From Petrosia ficiformis (taxonomy: Eukaryota > Porifera > Demospongiae > Haplosclerida > Petrosiidae), in assembly GCA_947044365.1 (NCBI GenBank), contig OX345636.1, positions 36,233,212 to 36,297,211 on the forward strand: 64,000 nucleotides of DNA, read 5' to 3'. The notes beneath the pieces are model-generated. The model saw only the letters and a list, made by a program, of their open reading frames with translations. It had not been told where the DNA came from and searched no databases. Made by a program: the position numbers and the translations under genes. Below are positions 14,368-23,680 of the stretch, one piece after another (position 1 is the stretch's first letter; the number at the start of each line of letters is the position of its first letter).

Positions 14368-17300
14368 TACAATTTTAGTAAATAGTCCATATAAATAATT
14401 ATTCCTTATCTACTAAAAATGATTGCCAAGACTATAAGAATATATATATATATATATGTATATATACATGTATATTATATAAACACACATTGAACCCGTG
14501 GGAATCCAGATTGTCACACACATCATTTCAGTCATCTTGTACTAATTTATTTCATCATTGATTAACATTATTATCTAACACCAAGGTAAGAATAGAAACT
14601 AGCCTGACTAAGATCTTGACTCCTAAATTCAGCATGAATGTGATACTATGCATATATTTTTACATATTGACATGTGATTGTTGTATTGATTGAAACACCA
14701 AACTGTTTTTACTACATCATATTATAGATCGTTGGCTACAGGCGCTAGAAAGAGTCTTCTCGACAAATAATCATTACAAAATAACCATAGGAATAATACT
14801 CTTTCAGTTCTTCATGAAGTAAATCCCTTAACTCACCTCATTATGTGAGCTAATATGTACACATAAACAGGAAGTGTGACAGAAAAACTGTTCACAAAAA
14901 CTTCATCAGAAAACAAGTATGTAATCACATCAGTCATGTTGAAATTATAGTTGTTCCTCCGGGCCTGTAAACAAGCAAATATAATTAATTATTCAAGGCT
15001 AAAATGTGTTTTGGCATGGTTGTCATTGAATAGCATCATGTGTGACTGCTTTCTAGGGTGTTAATCTCTATGTTCATGTTACATAATTATAAGCATTTCA
15101 TACATGGTTATGTAATTTTGGGAGAACTATCAACTAATGGCCATGTTACATAAAAGAATGTAGCTTGTAACATTACACAAGAAACCTTTAAAAAGTAAGG
15201 CCAAATAATTATAATAGACTGTTCGGTTTTAGTAATGATTACACTGCAAAATTAAATCGTTAAAATAACCATTTTATTGGTTGGTATAGTTGCAAGGAAT
15301 AGCATGAGTTTCAATGTAGTTTGTCAATTGTCATAGAGGATGCTGTAGTGGCAAATGCATGATGTTACTATGACATAATGTGCACCACATATTGAAAAAT
15401 AAATTAAATTATGAGTTTGTGGGTTTACAAACCCTTTTGATAGCTAGATACAATTACATGTACTTACATGTATAAATTGTACTAAATCTTTGACATGAAA
15501 TATGAGTAGATAGCACCCTAAATACTTTGTACTTCAACTATATTTGAATATAATTGGTACAAATTAGCTATGGCATTAGATGTATCCATTCTGAATAACC
15601 AACTAATTGTAAAATCCTTGCAACTGTACTAACCAATACATTAGTTATTTTAACTTTGTTTTTGCAGTGTATACACTTTGATTTCAAAGACTAGAAAACT
15701 AGCAAAGATTAATGATTAATGATTACCATAAAGCTGGGAAATATGGACACATCATCAATAGTAAAGCTCCAAACATTGGCAATTTTGTAAACATTTATGG
15801 TGGATAGTATGCACATGATTTGAACATAAGCACACTATTAAATAATTGTGTTCAAGTGTAAATGGCTGTCTGCTGTTACGTTTTCTGATACCATTCTAAC
15901 ATTAATGACAGCAACTAGTGTGGTTTGGACTAAAAACGTAATAGGTTATTTTAAACTTCAGTTTGTTACAGGAGTTTCAATGCAATTCTATTTTCCTCAA
16001 TGTTGATTTGTTTTTCCTGCCATGTAATATTTACAATTCACAGTTCATTTCATCTTGATCTATGTTGACTACTATGAACTACATGTCATAATAAGGACTA
16101 TGGCTACAAACACATCAATACAATGTACCTATAAACGTAACATAGTACAATAGGTACAACCTGTGGTGTATTATTAGTATTGCCATTCTCACATCTGTAA
16201 AAATAAAAGATGTTACTTGCTCATTCCAGAGTAATTATGTACATGAATTTGTACTTATAATAGCAAATAACATCTGTTGTACTACACAGATATTTGAGAA
16301 TCAGCACATGTATGTCATTACTATATATGGAGTTTCCATACTATATGTTAAATGTACATGTACATTGTACTGTTTTTGTTACCATTCTTTATTATATAGT
16401 CAATAGAACAATAAATCAATATCAAAAGAAATAAGTTACTACTTTTAAACATTAATTGCCTAGCAAGACAAACAAGCAGCATTGATTTTTACTGTGTCAG
16501 AAGGAATTGAAACCCATGTCACTAAATGAGGGCTAAAATAACCCATTCATTTTGACAGTGTATAATAAATGAAGGATTTGTTTATTGATGAGGAATGTTA
16601 GTTACTGTAGCTAACAGTTACTGCAGCAAAGTAATTCTAATACATAGAAAAGACCAACTCTAGCAAACATTTTATATCATAATAATTATTATATTGAACA
16701 TACAATATCACTATTGGGATAGTACATGTATATGGAGACAAAAGTATCACTATAATTGCTTTCCGGTGTCCAAAATCACTAATAATTATTAATTATGGCT
16801 AACTTTCTCATGCCTGAAGCACAACAGCCTATTATCGTTATTATTAACCCTCACCCACATAGGTGGAGCGGAGGGTTACTGAAATCATAGTGTCAGTCAC
16901 TATTTGACAACTTTAAGAAAATGTCTGGTACCAAAAGAGCTCCCTGAAACACAACTCAATTTGCTTGAAGCCTATCACTGTCGAATCACTGCTTGAAATC
17001 AAGTACAATTCAGGTAGTGACTGCTACAACATCCAAAATATAGTAAGCTTTCTGCCATGATGGTCATGGCTTCTTTTATTTAATTATTTTCGAGTCATTG
17101 CAAAGTTTAGTACACATGGAGGATCCTTGTTTTAAGCAACAGTAGAGACAGACATTTTATCGTTGACAGCAATACTTCTTGGATGTTCTTGGACTGTATT
17201 TGGAGTTGAAGTTACTGTTTTTTGGCAGGATTTGAACTGGTAACTTGCTTTTATATTAACGATAGATCTATTTATATATATTATAATTCCCTGCAATGCT

Positions 17301-18648
17301 TATCTTGTCAGTAATAATGCATTTGCAATCACACTTATAGCGCATTTTTTTGATTGTGAACTCTTCTTTTTTTTAAAGGATCTTGCACAACTTTAGGAAT
17401 ATATTTCAGATAAAATTGCTATTATAGTTCTAGTTTCTGTGCAAGTTACAAGCATGCAAAAATTGCTATTATAGTTCTAGTTTCTGTGCAAGTTACAAGC
17501 ATGCGGTTTTCTTCCACCTGGTTGATTGACAATTCTATTATACACCATACCCATTAATTGACCGAGCCACCCACAATAATGCAACTTCCTCAACTATATA
17601 TAAAACACGTATGTAACACAAAAAATATATAATTATATATAATTATAAACATACATCGAACCCGTGGGAAAGCTATCACAGGAATGGCCCTGCAGGCCAT
17701 AATATTGCACTGTCACCCACAAACTATAGTTATTTCAACCTACACTGTAAATGGTTGTTTAACCTTTTATGGATCAAAATATAATTTGGAGATATGATCG
17801 AAAATAGACAGTTCTGAATTATTCGGGCAATCACTGCTTTACTACATAAAAAGCTCCACAAATGTCTTACCTGTCTTCTGACACCTTAAGCAATTTATCA
17901 TTAATTTTAATGGTTAAAAAATTGATTCAATTGTGTTTTTCTCCAAATGAAGTATTTGTGACTAGAATGGTTTAATCCCTCGCTGTAGCATTGTCTTTTA
18001 CATGGTTTTGGTGTATAATATATCCTTCTAGAGCTAATTTAATGCTTTATTCAGGCAAGACAAAATATCAATTTTGAAATCTTGATCCAGAAGACTGGTT
18101 TTTGCAGAGCCGGTCACATATTATATTATATATGTAATATATGTACTATGGCTTCGAGGTGTATATGGCGAATATAAGACCTGAGCCCTTAGATATAAGC
18201 CCGAGGTGAAGCCGAGGGCTGATATCGAGGGGCGAATGTCTTATATTCGCCATATACACCAAGAAGACATGGTACATATAATATATTCAGTAACTTACAG
18301 AAACGTCAAACATCCCAAATACACGATAGTTGCCATGCCCATTGCGTACACTTATCTGTGTTCTTAGGTATAACCTTACGCTTCATTTCATCTACCTTGG
18401 TATGATGTAGTGAATTTAAATCGTGAAGCAGACATGGTATCAACTTTTTTCTTCCTTGATAATGAGAGCCTCTTCCTCTTTGGTGTTGGCTCCATTTTTC
18501 AGCTGTAACCTCAGATGGCAGACGGTAATGCACATGCTCGGTATGATGCAATTGTCATGTGGAGGTGAGTATATCAGTAATATACACCTCCGGTTATTGA
18601 ACCTGGTAGTATATCACATATATACAACCCGGTGGCCCTTTCATAATT

Positions 18649-18690
<42 letters not shown>

Positions 18691-18986
18691 TACATATATA
18701 TATATATGTATAGGTTATATCCCGGTACGAGTGCTATATCAGATATATAATCATTATATATCTGATATTGCACAAGTAGCGGGATATAATCACGAAAGAC
18801 AAAACCTTTGTTGATGTTTGATGCTTCTCCTACCTTTTTGTCAGCACTTTGGAGAAGGTAAGCGTTGTTTTCTTGTAGTCTGTTTCGATGGCAGGTGCTA
18901 TATCTGACCGCAGTGCTATATCTGTTGACCGCATTTCTATATCATGTATATATCCCTGTGGCTTACTTTGATGTTTCGCCGTATCG

Positions 18987-19024
<38 letters not shown>

Positions 19025-21054
19025 GTATATATATATAATCAGAAGCTCAGTTCAGTAGTATTGTTATGAATGGCATACTATATGTAAATGCATAATTACA
19101 TGCAACTAAAACTCATTAGTTGAAATAAAGAATCCACAGGTACCCAAACAAACACAACATTCCACAAATGTGAGTTTACTTAGTTATAATCATTCTCTAA
19201 TTTCTGAGTACACATCTGTGTATATTATAATAATAAATTATATACTACATTGGATAGTGGTTAGCTTTGTTTACCAATAGTAGATGCAATAAAAATTACT
19301 AATATGATTAAAACAATGTTTGTACAAGATTGTGGGTTTGAAAGTTTCTGTTTATTACAGACATTATTATCAACCATCATCAACCTATGAACTATATATC
19401 ATCAATCTGACCACATACATGTAAATACAAATACCTACAAATAATTTATAATTATAGTTAGCACGATTCAAGCATTTGCACAATATTTTTTAATTAACTA
19501 TTAGTCAAATCCTGCTTAGTATAAAGTTGATAGCACATATTAATTGCCAATTAGACATAGTCACATGAATATTATAGTCTAAATCAACAGCGTTTGTATA
19601 GAATAAAAGATTATGTCGCTCACCTCATCATCATATTTCTGTAGATAAAGAATAACTTGAACAAAGATGTCTTTTGCTCGTTCACATGAAATGTCTGACT
19701 GCCAACTCTCACCAATATAGTTAATCAGCTGATCAGGTAGTTTGGTCTGACGGGTCAGACGTTTACCTAACTCTGAAAATGTTAAATCAAAAGTGTGCTG
19801 CTAAGCAAAATTCAATACAGCATGTCATTGAACTTATTTCAAATGTAATACATACCATCACAAATAACTAGGTTCTTATCAAAGGGGAAGAAATTTGAGA
19901 TACTATGACTCAACAAACATTTCTTTACTGAAGTGAACATAAAAAAACCATTTTAGTGTAATTGTGGCACTAACTGCATGCCAGTCTTTACTTATATGAT
20001 GTCACATTCTATTATGATAGCAATCATCCATGATAACATACTACTTTCTTCTTATTATGTACATAAGTTCATAACTTTTTGTCATGTAAGGAGAGTTATT
20101 CTCTAGAATAATGTGAGTTTCTAAAACTCTAGTTCCTCAACACCATGAATATTAACATTAAATAATTACATACATTATGTCTACTACTGACACCTTTTAT
20201 TCAAACTCACTAGATAAACGAGAGTTATGTTGCATCTGAAGCTCAGAGAATTCTTCTGTTTTTACAAATACATTGCGTTCTGAAAGGCATAATTCATGGA
20301 TACGTCTGCCATCTGTCTTTTTGACAACATAAATTGGAATGCTGTATTGTGTTAAATCAATAGTTGTTGTTAATAGCTCAGATTTTTCATCTGGATTGAC
20401 TATTATACAAGCTACACAGGACTGAGATGAACACTTCTGCAATATCTCCTGTAAGCAATCATCATTGTCGTAAGTAGAAATTAACACTGCAAAATTTCCG
20501 TAAGCTCCACGTTCAAGTAGACAAACAGGATTCCATTGAATTATATTATTCTCACTTGTCAGTGAGCTACTCAGGATGCAAGGGATGTTAAATGTCTTCT
20601 CTCGTGCTTTGACAAACATAACTAATGATAGAAACATGAAAAATATGTAATATGTAATATGTATTATCGGCCTTATAAGAGTATTTAATACACAGTACAT
20701 ATTAGAAGGAAACATACCTATACTATTATACAGTAACATTAGATTTTGAAAAATAACAGAAAATGAATATAGTTGAATGTTCTTAGTAATCACTGGAAAA
20801 TAGTTTGTCATCCATTGGATAGTGATATCAATTAATTATTATTAACATGCACTGTTATAGTATATAACATTATCAGTAGTAAGTAAAGTATGGGGGGTGT
20901 CAGTTGACAAAACAAATTTGAAATACTAAGCTGTAATTATTATATAGGATTTCTTTAACTAGGCCATACAAGTATCATATGGATGGTAAAGGTACAGAGA
21001 TCGAATATTTGTGACTATTTCATATAAAGGGTGTCATGATTCTAAAATAAGAAT

Positions 21055-21109
<55 letters not shown>

Positions 21110-21508
21110 TGCCACCATTATCATAGAAAATCAAGCTCTTTTATTAAAATGCATCTGTAGAAAATAACTTTATGTCTAACAGAATTGAAGCATGTTTCCA
21201 AATATTCAATCAGTGATGACGTCTCTCAAACTGTTTTTGATAATAATATGTGATTATGAAGGGGATAATCTTGATTAAGAAGCTTAAATTCATACCAAAT
21301 GTAGAAATGAGAATGATTGCATGCATAGCTCTATACATTCATAATTATACAAATGTATCCTGATTTACCACTTACCTAAGTAATGTCCATCATGTACAAC
21401 TGTGAAGTCATTTTCTCCATAAAAACGCTCATTAGACTTCCTCGACGGTCGACCTAACATCGTGATTGATAAACGTTCATGAGACTTTCTCAATTGTCGA
21501 CCTGCCAT
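1..21508 (-). CDS. Unknown multi-exon gene, 3' end outside window (10 exons, 510 codons seen)
   Basis: I do not recognise the product. Exons, 5' to 3' on the minus strand: 21508-21376, 20621-20211, 19927-19856, 19772-19624, 14964-14837, 13718-13599, 10791-10658, 9962-9880, 5218-5040, 121-1. Every junction has a GT donor and AG acceptor, the phases agree throughout, and the total is exactly 1530 bases without a stop. The start is the ATG at 21508; no upstream exon was seen. The N-terminus is basic and carries the motif GR-x-x-RKS-x-ER twice. Residues about 75-165 loosely resemble a PA-type fold (VCLLERG, then VACIIVNPDE, then SIPIYVVKKTDG). The rest looks globular and helical, with no signal peptide or membrane segment. 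Introns of 3-6 kb hold transposon debris, including a Penelope-like element in the 10.8-13.6 kb intron. The gene model is good; the function is open. Confidence 0.75.
122..1095. other. Intron sequence without recognised feature
   Basis: AT-rich intronic DNA of the unknown minus-strand gene, upstream of the transposon remnant. I see no coding exon, tandem repeat or inverted repeat here. Confidence 0.5.
1096..1377 (+). repeat. Two-copy 141-base tandem duplication in transposon
   Basis: The segment beginning TTCCCTCATGGTAATAC at 1096 recurs at 1237 with only a few differences. Each unit encodes the same stretch (AETPSNIYKSEITQPV-like). It lies at the 5' side of the transposon coding remains and must have arisen by a local duplication in the element. 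Confidence 0.85.
1324..2792 (+). pseudogene. Decayed DDE transposon with Ulp1-like protease and PHD finger
   Basis: Several broken plus-strand reading frames belong to one element. At 1482-1793 comes LLSYDTTFQLGDFYISVL and then a Phe-rich segment and ERKFEEHH, resembling the first catalytic-Asp region (YDTTF) of MULE/Zisupton-type transposases. At 1900-2010 a further block follows (RWLRSHGAPSQNIFVYF). At about 2110-2190 VTNNQAEGLN resembles the MULE TNN-x-E-x-FN motif. At 2308-2565 the motif ESNDCAVFLTVNLI matches the C-terminal SNDCG-F block of Ulp1/C48 cysteine proteases. At 2571-2792 a PHD finger has the order C-W-C, C, H-x2-C, W-x-C-x2-C. Frame changes and stops show it is dead. It sits antisense in an intron of the host gene. 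The superfamily assignment is tentative. Confidence 0.7.
2571..2792 (+). pseudogene. PHD-finger segment of the transposon
   Basis: The last part of this frame reads EIYCWCHLPDEGTMVECLRW, then FHFHCVK and a WYCRDC ending. The Cys4-His-Cys3 order of a PHD finger is complete. A PHD at the C-terminus after a Ulp1-like protease is known from transposons in several invertebrates, so I assign it to the element and not to a host gene. Confidence 0.65.
2975..3400. mobile_element. MITE family B, plus orientation
   Basis: Starts near TATGGCCCGTAGGGCCATC and ends near the AAAGCAGTCATAGGGA motif; the end segments TCCCTATGATTGCTTTC and its complement form terminal inverted repeats. It contains the marker GGCTCGGTCAATTAATGG. 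The same roughly 400-base element recurs at least eight more times in this window in both orientations. Confidence 0.7.
3507..3538. repeat. Poly-G tract
   Basis: A G-rich run in otherwise AT-rich sequence, with 18 or more consecutive Gs around 3518-3536. It could form a G-quadruplex or be a sequencing/assembly weak point. The reading frame across it is spurious. Confidence 0.8.
4430..4510. repeat. Palindromic element of the CACGAG-type family
   Basis: CTATATCACATTTATAAGCA is followed by GAGCCAGAGGGCGAGG and then the complement of the first arm. The arms pair over about 25 bases. Related hairpins with a GAGG-AGCCGAGGGC centre occur at 18.1, 18.7, 22.3 and 61.4 kb. Confidence 0.6.
5040..5218 (-). 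CDS. Ninth exon of the unknown gene
   Basis: Translates without stop from YADKINYRQVTS to KVCTLLEA, 59 codons plus two bases. It is flanked by a TCTGTAG acceptor and a GTAAAC donor. The intron to the last exon in the window is about 4.9 kb and contains the Ulp1/PHD transposon. The codon split at the donor (AG) is completed by G at position 121 to give Arg. Confidence 0.7.
5219..6300. other. Intron sequence without recognised feature
   Basis: Intron of the unknown minus-strand gene. I see no supported coding, RNA or repeat structure here. Confidence 0.45.
6484..6959 (-). pseudogene. Unrecognised broken reading frames, GC-richer than surroundings
   Basis: Two minus-strand frames abut at 6714 in different phases: one ends MFGIDLIT, the next reads MSLETSMTTLYKLLDV and an acidic stretch ADVDPNDIINELVAIVDLL. 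They look like one protein split by a frameshift. Base composition is clearly less AT-rich than the adjoining intron, which suggests an inserted element. I cannot name the family. Confidence 0.4.
7895..8130. mobile_element. Foldback MITE family A
   Basis: The arms AACAAACCACTTCCATATAA and complement lie about 40 bases apart around 7921-8011 and form a near-perfect hairpin. To the right follow markers shared with the 49.2 kb copy: TTTTTGGGTTTTGAC and CCTACATCTTCTTTCATT. The left half is less complete than in the 49 kb copy. Confidence 0.65.
8540..8850 (+). repeat. Retroelement-like tail with pyrimidine tract
   Basis: A GC-richer stretch with a long C/T tract (8671-8720) and a region reading GGGCTACTCCAGCCTAGCG before an A/T-rich end. 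The composition and ending resemble a LINE or SINE 3' tail. No reading frame supports this, so it is a weak call. Confidence 0.3.
8870..9110. mobile_element. MITE family C
   Basis: Carries GAGATTTCAGCTCATCACTT followed by GCAATTGAAATGTA, GGGCAGCCATTTTTTT and CATCCCTACATAGAGAGTAC. The same order occurs at 49.85 kb and in reverse at 31.45 and 54.19 kb. Confidence 0.65.
9110..9879. other. Intron sequence without recognised feature
   Basis: AT-rich intron between the eighth and ninth exons of the unknown gene. Nothing beyond low-complexity AT runs was recognised. Confidence 0.4.
11931..12262. repeat. Left inverted arm of Penelope-like element
   Basis: This 330-base block matches the reverse complement of 13176-13500 at most positions (shared CAAACTTGTGACTGGATTGC and CACATCGAGGATGTGT). 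Penelope-like retroelements carry terminal repeats (pLTRs) that can be inverted. It contains a hammerhead-ribozyme-like core at its outer end. Confidence 0.75.
11945..11992 (-). ncRNA. Hammerhead-ribozyme-like core
   Basis: The minus strand reads CTGATGA, then a stem with arms GGTAGTT and AACTACC closed by a 4-base loop, then CGAAAC. This is the order of the hammerhead catalytic core (CUGAUGA, stem II, GAAA). Hammerhead motifs are established in the terminal repeats of Penelope-like elements. I could not confirm stems I and III, so self-cleavage is not shown. Confidence 0.6.
12302..12756 (-). pseudogene. Penelope-like element, reverse transcriptase tail and GIY-YIG endonuclease
   Basis: The first frame (12756-12562) gives SIEELHVSKALQDNGYFERF, like the region after the reverse transcriptase. 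After a frameshift near 12590 the second frame gives TGVVYKIPCSDCCKSYIGQT, the VYKIPC--C---YIG-T signature of the GIY-YIG nuclease of Penelope-like elements, then the RI-EH helix. The N-terminal reverse transcriptase is absent, replaced by a hAT fragment further upstream. Frameshifts make it a dead copy. Confidence 0.8.
12895..13113 (-). pseudogene. hAT transposase C-terminal (dimerisation) fragment
   Basis: The frame contains ASVEHSFSSLRHLKTYLHST followed by MTQQRLDSLPLLCVEKD. This matches the hAT C-terminal dimerisation motif (A-VER-FS-LR-IKT-LR-TM-Q-RL--L). Only the C-terminus is left, and it sits between the Penelope frame and its right arm, so one of the two elements inserted into the other. 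Confidence 0.85.
13176..13500. repeat. Right inverted arm of Penelope-like element
   Basis: Reverse complement of 11931-12262 with scattered substitutions. It ends with a hammerhead-like core at 13438-13468 on the plus strand (CTGATGA, same stem II), but the last block is AAAAC in place of GAAAC, which would remove a conserved catalytic-core G. Confidence 0.75.
13910..14520. mobile_element. MITE family B, reverse, interrupted
   Basis: GTGCCTCGCCCATTAATTGACC at about 13964 and ACACATTGAACCCGTGGGAA at about 14484 are the family B markers in reverse. About 450 bases of other sequence, including a (TA)n run, lie between them, where other copies have about 60. Confidence 0.5.
14322..14362. repeat. 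(TA)n microsatellite
   Basis: About 20 TA units. Similar tracts occur at 18.65, 19.0, 21.06, 22.19, 60.54, 61.28 and 62.99 kb. Confidence 0.9.
14965..16790. other. Intron sequence without recognised feature
   Basis: AT-rich intron of the unknown gene. I see no exon, inverted repeat or transposon motif I can support. Confidence 0.4.
17340..17700. mobile_element. MITE family B, reverse
   Basis: Holds CCCATTAATTGACCGAGCC, then the TATATAA stretch, then CATCGAACCCGTGGGAAAG and GGCCCTGCAGGCCAT, the family B end in reverse. Confidence 0.65.
17413..17504. repeat. 45-base tandem duplication
   Basis: AAAATTGCTATTATAGTTCT through AAGTTACAAGCATGC occurs twice head to tail and is essentially identical. 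It lies inside a reverse family B MITE (17340-17700) and looks recent. Confidence 0.85.
18125..18310. repeat. Palindromic AGCCGAGGGC repeat
   Basis: Outer arms GGTGTATATGGCGAATATAA and complement enclose CCCGAGGTGAAGCCGAGGGC. The same hairpin with small changes occurs at 61345-61510, and partial copies at 59.46 and 61.74-62.0 kb. Confidence 0.75.
18580..19035. repeat. AT microsatellites and palindromic repeats
   Basis: Two (TA)n tracts (18652-18686, 18990-19035) surround a hairpin with GAGTGCTATATCAGATATAT and its complement, ending in GCGGGATATAATCACGAAAG. It belongs to the same general hairpin group as 4.4 kb. Confidence 0.6.
20211..20621 (-). CDS. Second exon of the unknown gene, PA-like region
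   Basis: A 411-base exon. The frame continues to an in-frame TAA at 20197, but a GTGAGT donor at 20210 gives perfect phase with the next exon at 19927, so I end the exon there. A hydrophobic strand with LLERG, then a Cys-rich helix, an IIVNP strand, and IPIYVVKKTDG before a helix follow the order of protease-associated domains (ERG, AVIIVN, IP-V-I---DG). The likeness is weak and the sheet could belong to another fold. Confidence 0.7.
21057..21103. repeat. (TA)n microsatellite
   Basis: Over 20 TA units in the first intron of the unknown gene. Confidence 0.9.
21376..21508 (-). CDS. First exon of the unknown gene, with duplicated basic motif
   Basis: The exon opens with ATG and reads MAGRQLRKSHERLSIT followed by MLGRPSRKSNERFYGE. 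The two halves align as M-x-G-R-x-x-R-K-S-x-E-R, and the DNA is recognisably a 48-base tandem duplication (GGTCGAC and AAGTCT recur). Donor GTAAGT follows codon position 1 and joins in phase to the exon at 20621. The basic, serine-containing repeat could be a phosphorylation or docking motif, but this is a guess. Confidence 0.72.
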
Positions 21509-22181
21509 TGTGGTTGAAAGGCTGTGGAATGTGAACAATGCTAGAGGCGTCTACTTGCTAATTAATTTAATTGCACTACGAAAATGAAAAATTAACGATT
21601 AATTTTTCCTTATCTACCATTAAATTTTATAATGATCTCTATTATATACTCTAGATGATGCGGATAGTACAACATTATTATTAAGCTTGTTATGTGCAGC
21701 AAAAACAGCACTATAATTATGAAAAATGTATATATATATGTATATACAGTGATAATGTTTTTCTGCCATAGTTGGCTATTGATGCAATAATTATATATAG
21801 AAAACTTATTTCCTTCAGGTCTGTGGTGAATTTTATTGATTCCTCAGTTCACCATTCACTCTCCCTGAATACAACATATCAGTTACTAGTATCATGTTAA
21901 CGCTTCAACCCTCCAGCAAAAGAAATTAGAATCATGAATCCTTGTAAAATGCAAGAGTTATTGAGCTAAGAAAAGTTGTTTCTGTAACGCCCCACCCACA
22001 CAATTTTCTAATTTATGCATGCGCGGTGCTATTACCTTATTAACAGCGTCTGCGAAACTGGAAGTGATAAACCAGTCTATACATAATTTCTAATGTGTGA
22101 AATCTAACACATAGCAACAACAAGGTAACAGGCTATAAATATTACATATACATCTATTATGTATACATATATTACATGTAC

Positions 22182-22185
<4 letters not shown>

Positions 22186-22250
<65 letters not shown>

Positions 22251-22410
22251 TAGTTAAAGCACTGGTGCGAGTGTTGTATGGCACGAGGGGTGGAATCGAG
22301 AAGCTCATAAAGCACGAGGCGTAGCCGAGTGCTTTATGAGACTTCGAGACCCCACCCCCAGTGCTATATTTTCCAAGACAACACGAGCGAAACCGGTGCT
22401 TTAACTGGTT
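22186..22410. repeat. (TA)n tract next to GC-richer palindrome
   Basis: A (TA)n run of about 28 units is followed by a hairpin whose arms read TTAAAGCACTGGTGCGAGTG and complement, with the centre GCACGAGGCGTAGCCGAGTGC. The palindrome is strong and belongs to the family at 18.1 and 61.4 kb by its centre motif. Confidence 0.7.
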
Positions 22411-22639
22411 TATGGTACAGTATTAGTACTTTGGATTGATACAATGGAGAAGAAGAATGAAGTACTTAGCGTTCTTGCACTAAACCTGAGGTTTTCTAGT
22501 GTTATAAACAACATCCGGAAAATATAGAACAGGATGTGGTCAAAAAAGTGGAAAATATAGAACAGTCGGTACCTTTGATGTTAGGCGTCAAAGTGGTATA
22601 AATAAATATATATATATATATATATATAATTATATCATA

Positions 22640-22880
22640 TATATATACATCATTCCAGGGAGCTTGGTCAATCAATGGGCTTGGCATGTAAAAGAACCCT
22701 CGAGCTACAGATCAGCAGGAAGATTTAGGAAGAATGTAAAACTGCAACTAATACTAGTAACTGTTGTATATAGCAGAGAAACAGTTTAAAGATGATGCAA
22801 GAATCTTTAACAAGTAAGTATAATAAGTTGTTGAGTTTCAGACATGAGGAAGTCATCATCTAGAACCTTGAAGGAGTACT
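22640..22880. mobile_element. MITE family B, plus, degenerate
   Basis: Carries CAGGGAGCTTGGTCAATCAA and CAGATCAGCAGGAAGA followed by the TTTAAAGATG region and the GTGTTTCAGACATGA-like end. The left terminus is replaced by a TA tract. Confidence 0.55.
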
Positions 22881-23309
22881 TCAGTCGGTTCATCTAATAT
22901 CAGTGTACAGTTAGACTTACTTCTTCAGGCCCCAATTTCGAGTACACAGAAAGGTAGAGATACTAGTGCCATCACTGCCATCAGCAATGATTGTCATCAC
23001 AAAGCGATATATATGTGTTTTTCAATATATCTTGTTTAGTTGTTCAGGTGATACTATCCTGAAAATTTCTTACGAGCAAAATAACAGAGAAATAAAAAGA
23101 TTTCAGTTATGTCGACCTTGCTAACAACATTTACCTCTAAATCCAATACAATTATTACACAGTACTTACAACACTACACTGAATCAGATTTATAACCATC
23201 TATGCTGCACAGCTCTCTGTTAAGTTCCTTAATTGTACACTATGTATATACTTCTATTTACATAACAAGATATATAAAAAAATCCCTGTGATTTTTGCTT
23301 TGTGGTGTC

Positions 23310-23655
23310 ATTCAATAATTGTTGCTGATTTTCTCTTACAGACTGCTGTGTCTTAGCCATGAGTCTCATGTCTGAAACACAACAACCTATTATAGTATTT
23401 GTGTGATTATCTACTTTCCTTTCAAGATTCTTGTAGAACTCTAGGAATACATTTTAGCTTTAACAGGTATTAGTTACTGTTCCAGTTTCTACATAAACTA
23501 CAACCAGCATTCTTACATACTACACTCATTAATTGGCCAAGCCCCTCGGAATGATGCAACTTTTTTAACTACGTATAAAATGTGTGATCATGACACAAAA
23601 ATAATTATGCATAAAGTAATCAAAGGAATGGTGGTGCTGGCCATAAAAAAATTAA
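23310..23655. mobile_element. MITE family B, reverse
   Basis: Begins near TTTGCTTTGTGGTGTCATTC, passes ACTCATTAATTGGCCAAGCC and ends near GGAATGGTGGTGCTGGCCAT. It abuts the coiled-coil pseudo-exon. Confidence 0.6.
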
Positions 23656-23680
23656 ATGAATATACAGTGAAGTTTCTTAC

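Noticed and set aside
20211..20621. Nicastrin-like assignment for the second exon of the unknown gene
   Set aside because: Only the IPI/DG stretch is similar; flanking nicastrin features are not seen.
20197..20811. Single-exon gene of 204 codons with membrane-like N-terminus
   Set aside because: The hydrophobic N-terminal part is intron sequence; acceptor at 20622 and donor at 20210 join in phase with other exons.
22090..22308. Frame with repeated Tyr-Ile
   Set aside because: Translation of a (TA)n microsatellite.
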